From assembly GCF_009650765.1 (NCBI RefSeq), contig NZ_CP045740.1, positions 2,976,001 through 3,040,000 on the forward strand: a stretch of DNA of 64,000 bases, given 5' to 3'. The notes under the pieces were generated by a model. The model was not told the origin of the DNA and did not search any database. It was given only the letters and a program-made list of their open reading frames with translations. The stretch is from Streptomyces sp. SUK 48 (GTDB taxonomy: Bacteria; Actinomycetota; Actinomycetes; Streptomycetales; Streptomycetaceae). Position 1 is the stretch's first letter; every line of letters begins with the position of its first letter. This document shows, piece by piece, positions 19,412 through 29,576 of this stretch. Both the position numbers and the translations under genes were made by a program.

Positions 19412-19735
19412 ATGGCGTGGCTGCTGGTCATCGTCGCCGGAATGCTGGAGACCGGCTTCGCCGTGTGCCTCAAGCTCTCCCACGGCTTCACCCGCCTGTG
19501 GCCGACCATCGCCTTCGCCTCCTTCGCCCTCGGCAGCTTCGGCCTGCTGACCCTCTCCCTGCGCAAGCTCGACGTCGGCCCCGCGTACGCCGTCTGGACC
19601 GGCATCGGCGCGACCGGCACGGCGGTCTACGGCATGGTCTTCCTGGGCGACGTGGTCTCCACCCTGAAGCTCGTCTCGATCGGCTTCGTGATCGTGGGGA
19701 TCATCGGCCTTCAGCTGTCGGGGTCGAGCCACTAG
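19412..19735 (+). CDS. small multidrug resistance (SMR) family transporter
   Basis: 107 residues, four transmembrane helices. The essential glutamate is at residue 13 (GMLETGFAVCLK), and the third helix has AYAVWTGIGATGTA, both SMR hallmarks; family length about 105-110. Likely a proton-coupled exporter of guanidinium or cationic compounds (Gdx/QacE-like subtype not resolved). RBS GGGAGGA lies 8-9 bases upstream of ATG 19412. Convergent with the TetR gene, 33 bp apart. Confidence 0.88.
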   Translation: MAWLLVIVAGMLETGFAVCLKLSHGFTRLWPTIAFASFALGSFGLLTLSLRKLDVGPAYAVWTGIGATGTAVYGMVFLGDVVSTLKLVSIGFVIVGIIGLQLSGSSH

Positions 19736-19768
19736 GACCGGCTGTGCGGGGCGCGGCCCGGCCGCCGG

Positions 19769-20362
19769 TCAGAGCGCCGCGCGGGGTTCGAGTGGCCTGA
19801 TCAGCGCGGCCACCCCGCCCTCCCCCGGCGGTGCCGCGGCGCAGGAGAGGGCGAGGCGGACGACCAGTTCGCAGGAGCGGGCGAGTTCGACGGTGGCGGT
19901 GGGGCCCGTGCCGGGGCCGGACAGCGCGGTGACGGCGCGGTCGCGGACCAGCCCGACGAGTTCGGGGGGCGAGGGGAGCGGCGGTTCCGGTCGGCGCTGC
20001 GCCGGTACCGGGGAGGGGTCCCGGGGCGGCGCGGGCAGCCGCGCGCTCCAGCAGCCGGTGAGCAACGCCCGTACCAGCGCGTCGTCCTGAGCCGCGCTCA
20101 CCGTCCACTCGGCGACGGCGGTGAGCCGCTCCCAGTCGCCGCCGCCGACCGCGAGGGCGCGCTCCACACCGGCGAGATAGCCGTCGGCCGCCCGCCGTAC
20201 CAGCGCCCGGGCGAGGCCGTCCTTGCCGCCGAACTCGTTGTACAGGGTCTGCCGGGACACGCCCGCCGCCGCGGCCACCTCCACCATGCGCACCGTCGGC
20301 CACGGCCGGCGCGCCAGCGCCGCGGAAGCGGCCTCCAGCAAGGATTCCCGGGCAGCGGCCAT
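19769..20362 (-). CDS. TetR-family transcriptional regulator
   Basis: 197-residue regulator. The N-terminal HTH (about 8-50) reads [25 protein letters not shown], typical TetR; the rest is a variable ligand/dimer domain with a proline-rich segment around 120-140. ATG 20362 was chosen because AGGGAG lies six bases before it and the frame upstream is low-complexity. It faces the SMR gene convergently and is divergent from hisN by 193 bp, so either neighbour could be a target; direct evidence is lacking. Confidence 0.85.
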   Translation of the reverse strand: MAAARESLLEAASAALARRPWPTVRMVEVAAAAGVSRQTLYNEFGGKDGLARALVRRAADGYLAGVERALAVGGGDWERLTAVAEWTVSAAQDDALVRALLTGCWSARLPAPPRDPSPVPAQRRPEPPLPSPPELVGLVRDRAVTALSGPGTGPTATVELARSCELVVRLALSCAAAPPGEGGVAALIRPLEPRAAL

Positions 20363-20555
20363 CGTCGTCTCCCTGGAGTCAACGGCGTTCCGCCCAGATT
20401 TGACGGACTTTCGGATGACGTCAAGGGGTCTCCCGCCGGGAGCGGGGGCGCGACCGCCGGCCCCGCCCGCGCCCCCTCGGGCGCCGCGCCGCCCGGTCCG
20501 ACACGCGCACGCCCCCGGTGGCTCCCGTGCCCGCCGAGCCGATAGCGTGGCGTAC

Positions 20556-21356
20556 ATGCCGGACTACCTTGACGACCTCCGTCTCGCCCATGTCCTCGCG
20601 GACGCGGCCGACGCCATCACCATGGACCGCTTCAAGGCCCTGGACCTGAAGGTGGAGACGAAGCCGGACATGACGCCGGTGAGCGAAGCGGACAAGGCGG
20701 CCGAGGAGCTCATCCGCGGCCAGCTCCAGCGCGCCCGCCCCAGAGACTCGGTCCTCGGCGAGGAGTACGGCGCCGAGGGCAGCGGCCCCCGGCGCTGGGT
20801 GATCGACCCGATCGACGGCACCAAGAACTACGTGCGCGGTGTCCCGGTGTGGGCCACGCTGATCTCGCTGATGGAGGCCGGCGAGGGGGGCTACCACCCG
20901 GTCGTGGGCCTCGTGTCCGCCCCCGCGCTCAGCCGCCGCTGGTGGGCCGCGAAGGGCCACGGCGCCTTCACCGGCCGCAATCTGACCTCCGCGGGCCGCA
21001 TCCACGTCTCCGGCGTCAACACCCTCGCGGACGCCTCCTTCGCCTACTCGTCCCTGTCCGGCTGGGAGGAGCAGGACCGTCTCGACGGCTTCCTCGACCT
21101 CGGCCGCCAGGTGTGGCGCACCCGCGCGTACGGCGACTTCTGGCCCTACATGATGGTCGCCGAGGGCTCCGTGGACATCTGCGCGGAGCCGGAGCTGTCG
21201 CTGTGGGACATGGCCGCCCCCGCCATCGTCGTCACCGAGGCCGGCGGCACCTTCACCGGGCTCGACGGCCGCCCGGGACCGCACAGCGGCAACGCGGCGG
21301 CGTCCAACGGTCTGCTGCACGACGAGTTGCTGGGGTATCTCAACCGGCGCCAGTGA
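20556..21356 (+). CDS. hisN: histidinol-phosphatase (inositol monophosphatase fold)
   Basis: 266-residue Mg-dependent phosphatase; the S. coelicolor counterpart is the characterised histidinol-phosphate phosphatase. Metal-site motifs in order: LGEEYG (Glu), [15 protein letters not shown] (DPxDGTxN) and LSLWDMAAP (WDxAAxxxI). The actinobacterial HisN replaces the HAD-type phosphatase of other bacteria. The his operon is not nearby. ATG 20556 fits the family N-terminus ([19 protein letters not shown]). Confidence 0.92.
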   Translation: MPDYLDDLRLAHVLADAADAITMDRFKALDLKVETKPDMTPVSEADKAAEELIRGQLQRARPRDSVLGEEYGAEGSGPRRWVIDPIDGTKNYVRGVPVWATLISLMEAGEGGYHPVVGLVSAPALSRRWWAAKGHGAFTGRNLTSAGRIHVSGVNTLADASFAYSSLSGWEEQDRLDGFLDLGRQVWRTRAYGDFWPYMMVAEGSVDICAEPELSLWDMAAPAIVVTEAGGTFTGLDGRPGPHSGNAAASNGLLHDELLGYLNRRQ

Positions 21357-21505
21357 GGCAGGCGGGACGCTTGCGCACGCCCCCGGCGGACCACGCGCGC
21401 CCTCTTGTTGCCCCGGCCTTGACCTGAGACTCTGAAGTCACCCCCACTTGTGAATTTGTGAATCCGGGGACAAGGTCCCCGGATCCCCAGGAGGTGGCCC
21501 CACCC

Positions 21506-21913
21506 ATGCTGGTCCGCGACGCCATGAGCACGGTGATCCTCACCCTCGGCCCCGCCCACACCCTCCGTGAAGCAGCCACATTGATGTCCGCCCGGCGCAT
21601 CGGCGCCGCCGTGGTCTTCGATCCGGACGCCGGCGGCATCGGCATCCTCACCGAGCGCGACATCCTCAACTCCGTCGGTCTCGGGCAGAACCCCGACACC
21701 GAGCGCGCCCATGCCCACACCACGACCGACGTCGTCTTCGCGGCGCCGACCTGGACCCTGGAGGAGGCCGCTCGCGCCATGGCGCACGGCGGCTTCCGGC
21801 ACCTGATCGTCCTCGACCGGGGCGAGGTGGCCGGGATCGTCTCGGTCCGGGACATCATCCGCTGCTGGTCCCCGGCCCGCGAGAGCGCCGCGCTGGCCCG
21901 GGCGGGCTCCTGA
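21506..21913 (+). CDS. CBS-domain protein
   Basis: 135-residue protein made of two CBS motifs: residues about 5-60 (MSTVILTLGPAHTLREAATLM ... ILTERDIL) and about 75-125 (TTTDVVFAAPTWTLEEAARAM ... IVSVRDIIR). Stand-alone CBS pairs bind adenine nucleotides and often act as small energy or redox sensors. Start ATG 21506 lies 11 bases after AGGAGG. No clear partner gene adjacent. Confidence 0.85.
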   Translation: MLVRDAMSTVILTLGPAHTLREAATLMSARRIGAAVVFDPDAGGIGILTERDILNSVGLGQNPDTERAHAHTTTDVVFAAPTWTLEEAARAMAHGGFRHLIVLDRGEVAGIVSVRDIIRCWSPARESAALARAGS

Positions 21914-21955
21914 GTCCGCCCGACCCCCGGCGCGCGACGTCCCGGACGCGACGAA

Positions 21956-21989
21956 CGGGCCGGACCCCGAGCACCGGGGATCCGGCCCG
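21956..21989. terminator. bidirectional hairpin between CBS and catalase genes
   Basis: CGGGCCGGA (21956-21964) pairs with TCCGGCCCG (21981-21989); inner CCCC/GGGG extends the stem. It sits between two convergent genes and can serve both. Confidence 0.6.
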
Positions 21990-22012
21990 CCCGGCGGACG
22001 GATGCCGCCGTC

Positions 22013-23467
22013 TCAGTCGCGCAGGGCCCGCACCGCCGCCTCCAGGCGCTTGCCGAAGTCGGCGTCCGCGGCCGCGAAGTTGGCGATCGCGCGCTCCGCG
22101 ATGTCCTCGCGCGAGACCTGGGAGATCGACCCGGCGAGGTTGGCGATCAGCCGCTCCTTCTCCTGCTCCGACATCAGCCGGTACAGGTCACCGGCCTGCA
22201 CGAAGTCGTCGTCCTCGGCGTGCCGCGGGGTCGGGTGGTCGCCGGTGCCCCCGCCGAAGCCGTCGAACGGCTGCCACAGCGCCCGGCCGGTCTGCGCGGG
22301 CCCGCCGAAGCTGTTGGGCTCGTAGTTCTTGGCGCCGCCGTGCCGGCCGTCGTAGAGGGAGCCGTCACGGGAGTGCGTGCGGGCCTCGGTGGCGTGCGGG
22401 CGGTTGACCGGCAGGTGGTCGGCGTTGACGCCGACGCGGTAGCGGTGCGCGTCGCCGTACGCGAAGAGCCGGCCCTGGAGCATCTTGTCCGGCGAGGGGC
22501 CGATGCCCGGCACGAAGTGCGAGGGGCTGAAGACCGACTGCTCGACCTCGGCGAAGACGTTCCGCGGATTGCGGTTCAGCTCCAGCCTGCCGATCTCGAT
22601 GACCGGGTAGTCCGCGTGCGGCCACACCTTGGTCAGGTCGAACGGGTTGAAACGGTACGACGCCGCGTCCGCCGCCGGCATGATCTGCACGCCCACGGTC
22701 CAGCTCGGGAACCGGCCCCGCTCGATCGACTCGCGCAGGTCGCGCTGGTGGGAGTCGGGGTCCGTACCCGCGAGCACCGCCGCCTCGCCGGCGGTGAGGT
22801 TCTTGATGCCCTGGTCGGTCTTGAAGTGGTACTTGACCCAGAAGACCTCGCCCGCCTCGTTGTTCCACTGGAAGGTGTGCGAGCCGAAGCCGTCCATGTG
22901 CCGGTACGACGCGGGGATGCCGCGGTCGCCGAACAGCCAGGTCACCTGGTGGGTCGCCTCCGGCGACAGCCCCCAGAAGTCCCACACGTTGTCGGCCTCC
23001 TGGCTGCCCGTGTAGGGGTCGCGCTTCTGGGTGTGGATGAAGTCGGGGAACTTGATCGCGTCCCGGATGAAGAAGACCGGGGTGTTGTTGCCGACGAGGT
23101 CGTAGTTGCCCTCCTCGGTGTAGAACTTCACCGCGAAACCGCGCGGGTCGCGGACCGCGTCCGCCGCGCCCAGGTTGCCGGCCACCGTCGAGAAGCGCAG
23201 GAAGACCTCGGTCTCCTTGCCGGCCTCGGAGAGGAAGGCGGCCCTGGTGTACGGCGTGACGTCCGCGGTCACCGAGAAGGTGCCGTAGGCGCCGGCGCCG
23301 CGGGCGTGCACGACCCGCTCCGGGATGCGCTCACGGTTGAAGTGGGCCAGCTTCTCCAGCAGCAGCTGGTCCTGGACCAGCACCGGGCCGCCGACGCCCG
23401 CCGTCTCGCTGTTCTGGTTGTCGCCGACCGGAGCACCGGCCTCCGTGGTGAGCGGTCCCTGCGTCAC
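22013..23467 (-). CDS. katA: monofunctional heme catalase
   Basis: Dismutates hydrogen peroxide. 484 residues, a small-subunit clade catalase. Distal site: [14 protein letters not shown] with the catalytic His (about 54) and the Asn in [10 protein letters not shown]. Proximal heme ligand region: [12 protein letters not shown] (Tyr). No signal peptide. Divergent from the Fur-type regulator downstream of the shared palindrome at 23533-23547, the standard catA-catR layout. Confidence 0.95.
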   Translation of the reverse strand: MTQGPLTTEAGAPVGDNQNSETAGVGGPVLVQDQLLLEKLAHFNRERIPERVVHARGAGAYGTFSVTADVTPYTRAAFLSEAGKETEVFLRFSTVAGNLGAADAVRDPRGFAVKFYTEEGNYDLVGNNTPVFFIRDAIKFPDFIHTQKRDPYTGSQEADNVWDFWGLSPEATHQVTWLFGDRGIPASYRHMDGFGSHTFQWNNEAGEVFWVKYHFKTDQGIKNLTAGEAAVLAGTDPDSHQRDLRESIERGRFPSWTVGVQIMPAADAASYRFNPFDLTKVWPHADYPVIEIGRLELNRNPRNVFAEVEQSVFSPSHFVPGIGPSPDKMLQGRLFAYGDAHRYRVGVNADHLPVNRPHATEARTHSRDGSLYDGRHGGAKNYEPNSFGGPAQTGRALWQPFDGFGGGTGDHPTPRHAEDDDFVQAGDLYRLMSEQEKERLIANLAGSISQVSREDIAERAIANFAAADADFGKRLEAAVRALRD

Positions 23468-23532
23468 GTGCGCCTCCTGCGGTCTACGCCGGCCAAGCCT
23501 GTCCCTTGGCCAAAGCCGTTCCCGATCCTACA

Positions 23533-23547
23533 TTGGACTAAGTCCAA
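23533..23547. promoter_or_regulatory. CatR-type operator between katA and catR
   Basis: Perfect inverted repeat TTGGACT-A-AGTCCAA in the 146-bp divergent region. It lies 66 bp upstream of both start codons (23467 and 23614), in an AT-rich patch, in the position expected for a peroxide-responsive Fur-family operator. Confidence 0.7.
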
Positions 23548-23613
23548 GTCAAATAAGATTCCAATCTCACACCTATTCCCGTCCTGGTCCTCCTTGCTGT
23601 TAGGCTGATAGCC

Positions 23614-24030
23614 ATGAGCGACCTTCTGGAACGACTGCGCGGACGCGGATGGCGGATGACCGCGCAGCGACGCGTGGTGGCCGAGGTCCTCGACGGCGAG
23701 CACGTCCATATGACGGCCGACGAGGTCCACGCACGGGCTGTCGCGAAGCTGCCGGAGATCTCCCGGGCGACCGTCTACAACACGCTGGGCGAGCTGGTCA
23801 CCCTCGGCGAGGTGCTGGAAGTCTCGACGGACAGGCGCGCCAAGCGGTACGACCCGAACGCGCACCAGCCGCACCACCACCTGGTCTGCGCCCGCTGCGG
23901 CGCGATCCGCGACGTCCACCCCACGGGCAACCCGCTGGCGGACCTCCCCGCCACCGAGCGCTTCGGCTTCACGGTGTCGGACGTCGAGGTGACGTACCGG
24001 GGACTGTGCCCGGAGTGCGCGGGCGCGTGA
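23614..24030 (+). CDS. catR: Fur-family peroxide-responsive repressor
   Basis: 138-residue Fur/PerR-type regulator. Winged helix about 5-75 (WRMTAQRRVVAEVLDGEHVHMTA ... ISRATVYNTLGELV). Regulatory metal ligands are in HQPHHHLVCARCG, and the structural zinc is held by CARC and CPEC pairs. In Streptomyces such CatR proteins repress the divergent catalase until oxidised. ATG lies 8 bases after a TAGGCT -10-like element, so the transcript may be nearly leaderless. A strong terminator follows. Confidence 0.9.
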   Translation: MSDLLERLRGRGWRMTAQRRVVAEVLDGEHVHMTADEVHARAVAKLPEISRATVYNTLGELVTLGEVLEVSTDRRAKRYDPNAHQPHHHLVCARCGAIRDVHPTGNPLADLPATERFGFTVSDVEVTYRGLCPECAGA

Positions 24031-24053
24031 CGCCGTAGCGATCACGACGTGAC

Positions 24054-24081
24054 GGAGGGGGCCACCGGCCCCCTCCTTTTT
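24054..24081 (+). terminator. intrinsic terminator of catR
   Basis: GGAGGGGGCC (24054-24063), loop ACC, GGCCCCCTCC (24067-24076), then TTTTT (24077-24081). Textbook Rho-independent terminator. Confidence 0.9.
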
Positions 24082-24124
24082 CGTACCCTGCCCCGAGCAC
24101 GTCGCATACGACTGCCGCATACGA

Positions 24125-24162
24125 CCGAGGGCCGGAACCCATTTCTGGATTCCGGCCCTCGG
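24125..24162 (-). terminator. hairpin after first tRNA-fMet gene
   Basis: 13-bp perfect stem CCGAGGGCCGGAA (24125-24137) / TTCCGGCCCTCGG (24150-24162), 8 bp beyond the tRNA 3' end on the reverse strand. Confidence 0.6.
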
Positions 24163-24169
24163 CCTTCAG

Positions 24170-24243
24170 TAGCGGGGACAGGATTTGAACCTGCGACCTC
24201 TGGGTTATGAGCCCAGCGAGCTACCGAGCTGCTCCACCCCGCG
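24170..24243 (-). tRNA. initiator tRNA-fMet (CAT), copy 1
   Basis: Folds as a cloverleaf: acceptor CGCGGGG/CCCCGCT with an unpaired C1-U72 and discriminator A73, anticodon stem CTGGG/CCCAG with loop CTCATAA, T-arm GCAGG-TTCAAAT-CCTGT. The open 1-72 pair and three consecutive G:C pairs next to the anticodon loop identify the initiator rather than an elongator Met tRNA. CCA is not encoded. The 74 bases are identical to the copy at 26394. Confidence 0.95.
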
Positions 24244-24343
24244 TCGGTGAACACGACATTACGCGGGGGAGCCGGCGAAGGCAAATCCATTCCACCCCGA
24301 GTGACCAGCGCCACTTCCGCCGGGGCCGCCTCCGCCGGGGTCC

Positions 24344-26155
24344 TCACGCCGACAGCTCCTCGCGCAGCGCGTCCCGCAGCCGGCCCGCCCGCTCGGTGAC
24401 CTCCGCGGGGCCCAGCTCCGCCGCGCGCGTCGCCCAGCGCTGCCCCTCGTCCAGATCGCCGCGGCGGGCGCAGACCAGGGCGAGGCGCAGGGCGGCGCGG
24501 CCGTGCCCGTCGTTCGCCGCGCGCGTCCACCACACCACGGCCTCCGGCTCGCTGCCCTCACGGGCCAGCAGCAGCCCGAGGTTGAACGCGCCGTTGCGCG
24601 ACCCCGCCTCGGCCGCCGCCCGGTACCAGCGCGCCGCCTCGACCACGTCGCCGCGCGCGGAGGCGAGCATGCCGACCCGCACCTGCGCCCGGCGGTGGCC
24701 CTGCTGCGCCGCCCGCTCGTACCACTCCTCGCACTCGGCCTTCTCGTGCGCGCTCTCCCCCAGTTCGTGCGCGGGCCGGGGCGGGCGGCGGGCGTCCAGC
24801 AGGGCGGCCAGCCGGTACGCCGCCTCCGCGCTGCCGCCGCCCGCGGCGCAGCGCAGATGCCGCTCGGCCGCCTGCTCGTCACGCTCGCGCAGCCGGGCCA
24901 TGCCGACCTGGAGCGCGGCCTCGGTGTGCCCGGCCGAGGCCGCCCGCTCGTACCAGCGCAGCGCCATCGTCACCTCGCCGCGCCCGGCGTACAGGATGCC
25001 GAGGTTGAAGGCCGCGTCCACGCTGCCCGCCTCGGCCGCCTTGGAGAACCACGGCTCCGCGCCGGAGGTGTCGCCGACCTGGAGCAGCAGGATGGCCAGC
25101 GCGTTCGCGGCCTCCCGGTGCCCGGCGTAGGCGGCGCGCCGGTACCACTGCTCGGCCTGCGCGGTGCGCCCCTGCTCGGCGCAGAGCAGCCCGAGGTTGT
25201 ACGCGCCGTTGTCGTCCCCCGCGTCCAGTGCCGCCCGGTACCAGCGCTCGGCGGTCTGGGTCTCGCCCCGCTCGGCGTGCAGCGCGCCGAGCGCGTTGGC
25301 CGCGTTGCCGTCGCCCTCCTGGGCGGCGCGCAGCCACCAGACGGCCGCGCTCTCGGTGTCCCCGGCGTCCCGCAGCAGGAAGCCGAGGGCGCAGGCGGCA
25401 CGGGGTTCGCCGTCCTTGGCGGAGGTCAGGTACCAGCGCCCGGCCTCCTTCAGCTCGCCGCGCTGCTCCAGGATCGCCCCGAGGTGCAGGGCGGCCCGCC
25501 GGTGCCCGCGCGCGGCGGCCTGCCGGTACCACTGCTCGGCCTCCGCGACAGCGTTGTCACCCCCGCTCTCGCCCCGGTCCTCGGCCTCCCGGTCGAGCGC
25601 GCGCGCTATCCGGTACGCCGCCTCCCGGTGCCCGCGCTCGGCCGCGAGCCGCATCCAGTGCCCGGCCGCCGCGTCCCCGCGGTGCTCCAGCAGATCGGCG
25701 AGCGCGTAGGCGCCGAGGACATGGCCCTGCTCGGCGGACTGGCGCAGCCAGTACTCGGCGGCGGGTTCGTCCCCGCGTTCGCGGTGGTAGCGGCCGAGCG
25801 CGTGCGCGGCGGCGGCGGAACCGGCGACGGCGGCGATGCGCCACCAGCCGGCGGCCTCCTCGCCGTATCCCCGCTGGTGCAGCAGGACACCGAGGTTGTT
25901 GGCGGCGGCCCGGTCACCGGCCGCGGTGGCGGCCCGCAGATGGGTCTCGGCGCCGTCGAGGTCGCCGCGGCGCAGCAGCATGGCGCCGAGGACGCTGGCG
26001 GCCTCCGCGTCACCGCTGCGCGCGGCGAGCGCGAGGCGAACCTCGTCGGCGGCTTCGGCCATGTCGCCCACCTCGTCGCGGACCGGCCCCTCACCGAAAG
26101 TCTGTACAAATCGCCCTGACTCGAACAGAGTTGCCTTGTCCCCCATAACGTCCAT
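24344..26155 (-). CDS. Sel1/TPR-repeat protein
   Basis: 603-residue all-helical repeat protein built of roughly 15 Sel1-like units of about 35-36 residues, each with A-x2-W-Y/W-x3-A-A-x-A-G-x4-A-A-x-x-L-G. Examples are AEQWYRRAAYAGHREAANAL and AERWYRAALDAGDDNGAYNL. No signal peptide or enzymatic domain, so an intracellular scaffold is inferred. It lies between the two tRNA-fMet genes, all on the reverse strand. Start placed at ATG 26155; ATG 26146 (MGDKATLF) is an alternative. The tandem repeats make this gene prone to copy-number change and misassembly. Confidence 0.88.
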   Translation of the reverse strand: MDVMGDKATLFESGRFVQTFGEGPVRDEVGDMAEAADEVRLALAARSGDAEAASVLGAMLLRRGDLDGAETHLRAATAAGDRAAANNLGVLLHQRGYGEEAAGWWRIAAVAGSAAAAHALGRYHRERGDEPAAEYWLRQSAEQGHVLGAYALADLLEHRGDAAAGHWMRLAAERGHREAAYRIARALDREAEDRGESGGDNAVAEAEQWYRQAAARGHRRAALHLGAILEQRGELKEAGRWYLTSAKDGEPRAACALGFLLRDAGDTESAAVWWLRAAQEGDGNAANALGALHAERGETQTAERWYRAALDAGDDNGAYNLGLLCAEQGRTAQAEQWYRRAAYAGHREAANALAILLLQVGDTSGAEPWFSKAAEAGSVDAAFNLGILYAGRGEVTMALRWYERAASAGHTEAALQVGMARLRERDEQAAERHLRCAAGGGSAEAAYRLAALLDARRPPRPAHELGESAHEKAECEEWYERAAQQGHRRAQVRVGMLASARGDVVEAARWYRAAAEAGSRNGAFNLGLLLAREGSEPEAVVWWTRAANDGHGRAALRLALVCARRGDLDEGQRWATRAAELGPAEVTERAGRLRDALREELSA

Positions 26156-26352
26156 CGTCGCACCACCCGCAACCTGGGTACACCCGGTATACCCCACCCC
26201 GTGAGGTCACTTCAGCGTTTTGTCGACATGCCCACAGGACGACAAGTCAAACACACGGCACCCGACTCCACACGGCGGCGCGGCGGCGGGTCTCTCCCCA
26301 ACTTGTGTTCACACACGGCGAGTTCACACACGCCATCGGGTTCACACATCAC

Positions 26353-26385
26353 GAAGGCCCGGATCCTTAGAGGATCCGGGCCTTC
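26353..26385 (-). terminator. hairpin after second tRNA-fMet gene
   Basis: 15-bp perfect stem GAAGGCCCGGATCCT (26353-26367) / AGGATCCGGGCCTTC (26371-26385), loop TAG, 8 bp beyond the tRNA 3' end. The rest of 26156-26352 shows no gene. Confidence 0.65.
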
Positions 26386-26393
26386 GTTTTCAG

Positions 26394-26467
26394 TAGCGGG
26401 GACAGGATTTGAACCTGCGACCTCTGGGTTATGAGCCCAGCGAGCTACCGAGCTGCTCCACCCCGCG
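26394..26467 (-). tRNA. initiator tRNA-fMet (CAT), copy 2
   Basis: Same 74 bases as the copy at 24170-24243, with the C1-U72 mismatch, GGG/CCC anticodon stem and CAT anticodon of initiator tRNA. It has its own downstream hairpin. It is transcribed just after the UPF0182 gene in the same direction. Confidence 0.95.
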
Positions 26468-26508
26468 CCGTTGTGAGCCAACCGTATCACGGCGCGGGAC
26501 GGTGCTGA

Positions 26509-29424
26509 TCAGCCTTTTCGCCGCGGCTGCTGCGACTGGTCCTGCTTCTGCTGCCGCTGCGCGTCCCGGGCCCGCTCCAGCGCCGCCTTGAGGTCCTTCT
26601 GCGCCTTCGCGTACGCGTCCCAGTCGGGTCCGCCGGACTGCTTCAGCGCCCGCTGCCCGGCGTCGAACGCCTTCTGGGCGTCGGCCAGGTCCTGCTGGAC
26701 GCCCGGATCGCTCGCCGCGGGCGGCGCCTTGGAGCCGCCGTCCGGTGGTCCGGCCGCGGCGGAGCTGGTGCCGAAGAGCTTGTCCAGCGCCTCGCCGAGG
26801 GTGTTCTCGAAGGCCGGCGGCCGGTCCCCATAGGTGACCAGCACCTTGCGCTGCAACGGGTACTTCAGTCCCCCGCCGCGTACGTAGACCGGCTCCACGT
26901 AGAGCAGTCCGCCGTCCAGCGGCACGGTCAGCAGATTGCCGTACTCCACCGCCGAGTCCCCGCCCTTGAGGTACTTGATCGCGGCGGCGACGTCCTGTTC
27001 GGAGTTGAACTGGCTCTGGACCTGCTTGGGCCCGTCGACCGTCGTACTGGTCGGCAGTTTCAGGATTCTGATCTTGCCGTAGTCGCTGCTGTCCGCCTCG
27101 GAGTCGACCGACATGAAGGCGCTGAGATTGTCCCGGCCGGTCGGCGTGAACGTCGTCGACAGCGAGAACGCTTGCTTGCTCTGGCCGGGCATCTTCATGC
27201 TCAGGTAGTACGGCGGTACCGCGTCGCCCGACTTGTTGGTCGGGTCGTCGGGCACCTGCCACACCTCGCTGCCGGTGAGGAAGGTCTGCGGGTCCGTCAC
27301 GTGGTAGCGGGTGAGCAGCTCGCGCTGGACCTTGAACAGGTCCTGGGGATACCGGAGATGGGACAGCAGCGCCGGGGAGATCGCGCTCTTCGGCAGCACC
27401 GTGCCGGGAAACGCCTTCATCCAGGTCTTCAGCACCGGGTCCTGGGTGTCCCACTGGTACAGCTTGACCTCGCCGGTGTACGCGTCGACGGTCGCCTTCA
27501 CCGAGTTGCGGATGTAGTTGACCTGGTTCTGCGGGGCCACCACGCTGCGGTTGTCGCTGCCGGCGGTCAGCGAGTCGGCCGTGGTGTCGCCGAGGGTCGT
27601 ACGGGAGGAGTACGGGTAGCCGTTCGACGTCGTGTAGCCGTCGACGATCCACTGGATGCGGCCCTTGACGACGGCCGGGTAGGCGTCGCCGTCGATGGTC
27701 AGCCAGGGGGCGACCGCCTCGACGCGCTCCTTGGGCGTGCGGTTGTACAGGATGCGCGAGCCCTTGCCGATCGCGCCCGAGTACAGGATCTGCGGCTCGT
27801 TGAACGCCATCGCGTACGCGGCCCGGTTGAGCGGGTTGTCGAGGTTCACCCCGCTCTTGCCCGCATAGCTGGTGGTCACCTCGCCGTTGTTGTCGGTGGG
27901 GTGGTCGATCTCCTTCTGGGGGCCGCCGACGATGGAGTAGGTGGTGGTCTTCTCGCCGTAGTAGACCCGCTGCTCGTAGGTGCCCAGATCGCCCTTGGAG
28001 GGCAGGTCGTACTCGGTGAAGACGGGCTGGCCGTCGTCGGCCTCGGTGCCCTTGGCGGCGACCACGCCGTAGCCGTGCGTGTAACGGAAGTGGTCGTTGA
28101 TCCAGTTGTGCTTCGGGACGCCGTTCAGGTTCAGCTCGCGCAGACCTATGACGGTGTCCTGGAGCTTGCCGTCCTTGGTGGGATAGCGGTCGACGTCCAG
28201 GTTGGCGGGAAAGCTGTAGTAGTCCTTCATCTCCTGCGCCTGCTCGAACGTGGGCGAGACGATGTTCGGATCCATGATCCGGATGCTCGCCGCGTCGTTC
28301 GCGTCCGCGCGCAGCTTCGTGTCGTCCGTGGCGGTGGACTTGCCGTCGTACGAGGAGACCTTGGCGTCGTCGATGCCGTACGCCTCGCGGGTCGCCGTGA
28401 GGTTCTTCTGTACGTACGGGGCTTCCTTGGCCTGCTCGTTGGGCTCGACCTGGAACTTCTGCACGATCGCCGGGTAGAGCCCGCCGATCAGGATCGCCGA
28501 CAGGACCATCAGGCCGAAGCCGATGACGGGCAGCTGCCAGGTGCGCCGCCACAGGGTGGCGAAGAACAGCAGGGCACAGATGACGGCGATGCAGAACAGG
28601 ATCGTCTTGGCCGGCAGATAGGCGTTGGCGTCGACATAGCGCAGGCCGGTCCAGTCACCGGTCGACTTGAAGTCGCTGGACTTCACCGCCAGGCCGTACC
28701 GGTCCAGCCAGTAGGCGACCGCCTTGAGGGCGACGAACAGGCCGAGCAGCACCGAGAGGTGGCTGGTCGCGGCGGCGGTGGCACGCGCGCCGGGGCTGGT
28801 CAGGCGCAAGCCGCCGTACAGGTAGTGCGTGAAGGCGGCGGCGATCAGGCACAGGATGACGGCGGCGAAGCCGAAGGCCAGCAGGAACCGGAACCAGGGC
28901 AGCTCGAAGGCGTAGAAGGAGATGTCGAGGTGGAACTTGGGGTCCTTCTGGTGGAAGGGGACTCCGTTCACCCACATCAGCCAGGTGCGCCACTGGCCGG
29001 CCGCCGAGGCGCCCGCGATCAGCCCGACCAGGGCGCAGACGCCGACCAGCAGCCAGGTCTTGTACGGCGCGAGGCCCATCCGGTAGCGGTCCAGGCTCTG
29101 CTGCTCCATGGACATGGCGCTCAGCGGGGGCCGCAGCCGGTGGGCCAGCCAGATGTTGAGGCCGACCATGACCGCCGCCAGCAGACCGAAGACGAAGAAC
29201 AGCCCGATCTTGGTCCACAGTGTGGTGGTGAACACGGACGAGTAGTGCACCGACCGGTACCACAGCCAGTTCGTCCAGAAGCCGGCGAACATGCTGAATG
29301 TCATACCGAGGACGGCGAGCACGCCCAGCGTCAGGAGCAGGACCCTGACCCGCCGGGATGGTCGGCCCGCCCCCGTCCGTGGCCCCGCTGGGCCCTGGCC
29401 GCGGTCCGGCATCTGGAAAGCCAA
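26509..29424 (-). CDS. UPF0182 family large membrane protein
   Basis: 971 residues. An N-terminal half with about seven transmembrane helices (residues 25-330) is followed by a large extracytoplasmic domain and a C-terminal glutamine-rich coiled stretch (about 890-971). The family (COG1615) is universal in actinobacteria and cyanobacteria; biochemical role not established. Conserved features include [17 protein letters not shown] after TM1. In mycobacteria the homologue also lies near the PDZ protease gene found next door here. Confidence 0.92.
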   Translation of the reverse strand: MAFQMPDRGQGPAGPRTGAGRPSRRVRVLLLTLGVLAVLGMTFSMFAGFWTNWLWYRSVHYSSVFTTTLWTKIGLFFVFGLLAAVMVGLNIWLAHRLRPPLSAMSMEQQSLDRYRMGLAPYKTWLLVGVCALVGLIAGASAAGQWRTWLMWVNGVPFHQKDPKFHLDISFYAFELPWFRFLLAFGFAAVILCLIAAAFTHYLYGGLRLTSPGARATAAATSHLSVLLGLFVALKAVAYWLDRYGLAVKSSDFKSTGDWTGLRYVDANAYLPAKTILFCIAVICALLFFATLWRRTWQLPVIGFGLMVLSAILIGGLYPAIVQKFQVEPNEQAKEAPYVQKNLTATREAYGIDDAKVSSYDGKSTATDDTKLRADANDAASIRIMDPNIVSPTFEQAQEMKDYYSFPANLDVDRYPTKDGKLQDTVIGLRELNLNGVPKHNWINDHFRYTHGYGVVAAKGTEADDGQPVFTEYDLPSKGDLGTYEQRVYYGEKTTTYSIVGGPQKEIDHPTDNNGEVTTSYAGKSGVNLDNPLNRAAYAMAFNEPQILYSGAIGKGSRILYNRTPKERVEAVAPWLTIDGDAYPAVVKGRIQWIVDGYTTSNGYPYSSRTTLGDTTADSLTAGSDNRSVVAPQNQVNYIRNSVKATVDAYTGEVKLYQWDTQDPVLKTWMKAFPGTVLPKSAISPALLSHLRYPQDLFKVQRELLTRYHVTDPQTFLTGSEVWQVPDDPTNKSGDAVPPYYLSMKMPGQSKQAFSLSTTFTPTGRDNLSAFMSVDSEADSSDYGKIRILKLPTSTTVDGPKQVQSQFNSEQDVAAAIKYLKGGDSAVEYGNLLTVPLDGGLLYVEPVYVRGGGLKYPLQRKVLVTYGDRPPAFENTLGEALDKLFGTSSAAAGPPDGGSKAPPAASDPGVQQDLADAQKAFDAGQRALKQSGGPDWDAYAKAQKDLKAALERARDAQRQQKQDQSQQPRRKG

Positions 29425-29576
29425 GGTGCGCCCCTCGAAATTCGCTCTCGATCCATCGGGCCCCCGTGCTCCGCGGGCCCCGGTGGCCCCCCGTGATCGC
29501 GGGCCGACACATATGCAACTTACTCATCCCCTGCTCGGTTCCCGATTCCGGTGGGGAACGAGGCAGGATTGTGACC

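Noticed and set aside
24344..26155. Regular repeats that might look like a CRISPR array
   Set aside because: Period about 105-110 bp with heavy divergence, fully coding; these are Sel1 protein repeats.
24170..26467. Integrative element using the tRNA genes as attachment sites
   Set aside because: No integrase, excisionase or plasmid genes between or beside the tRNA copies; the interval holds one Sel1 gene with host-like composition.
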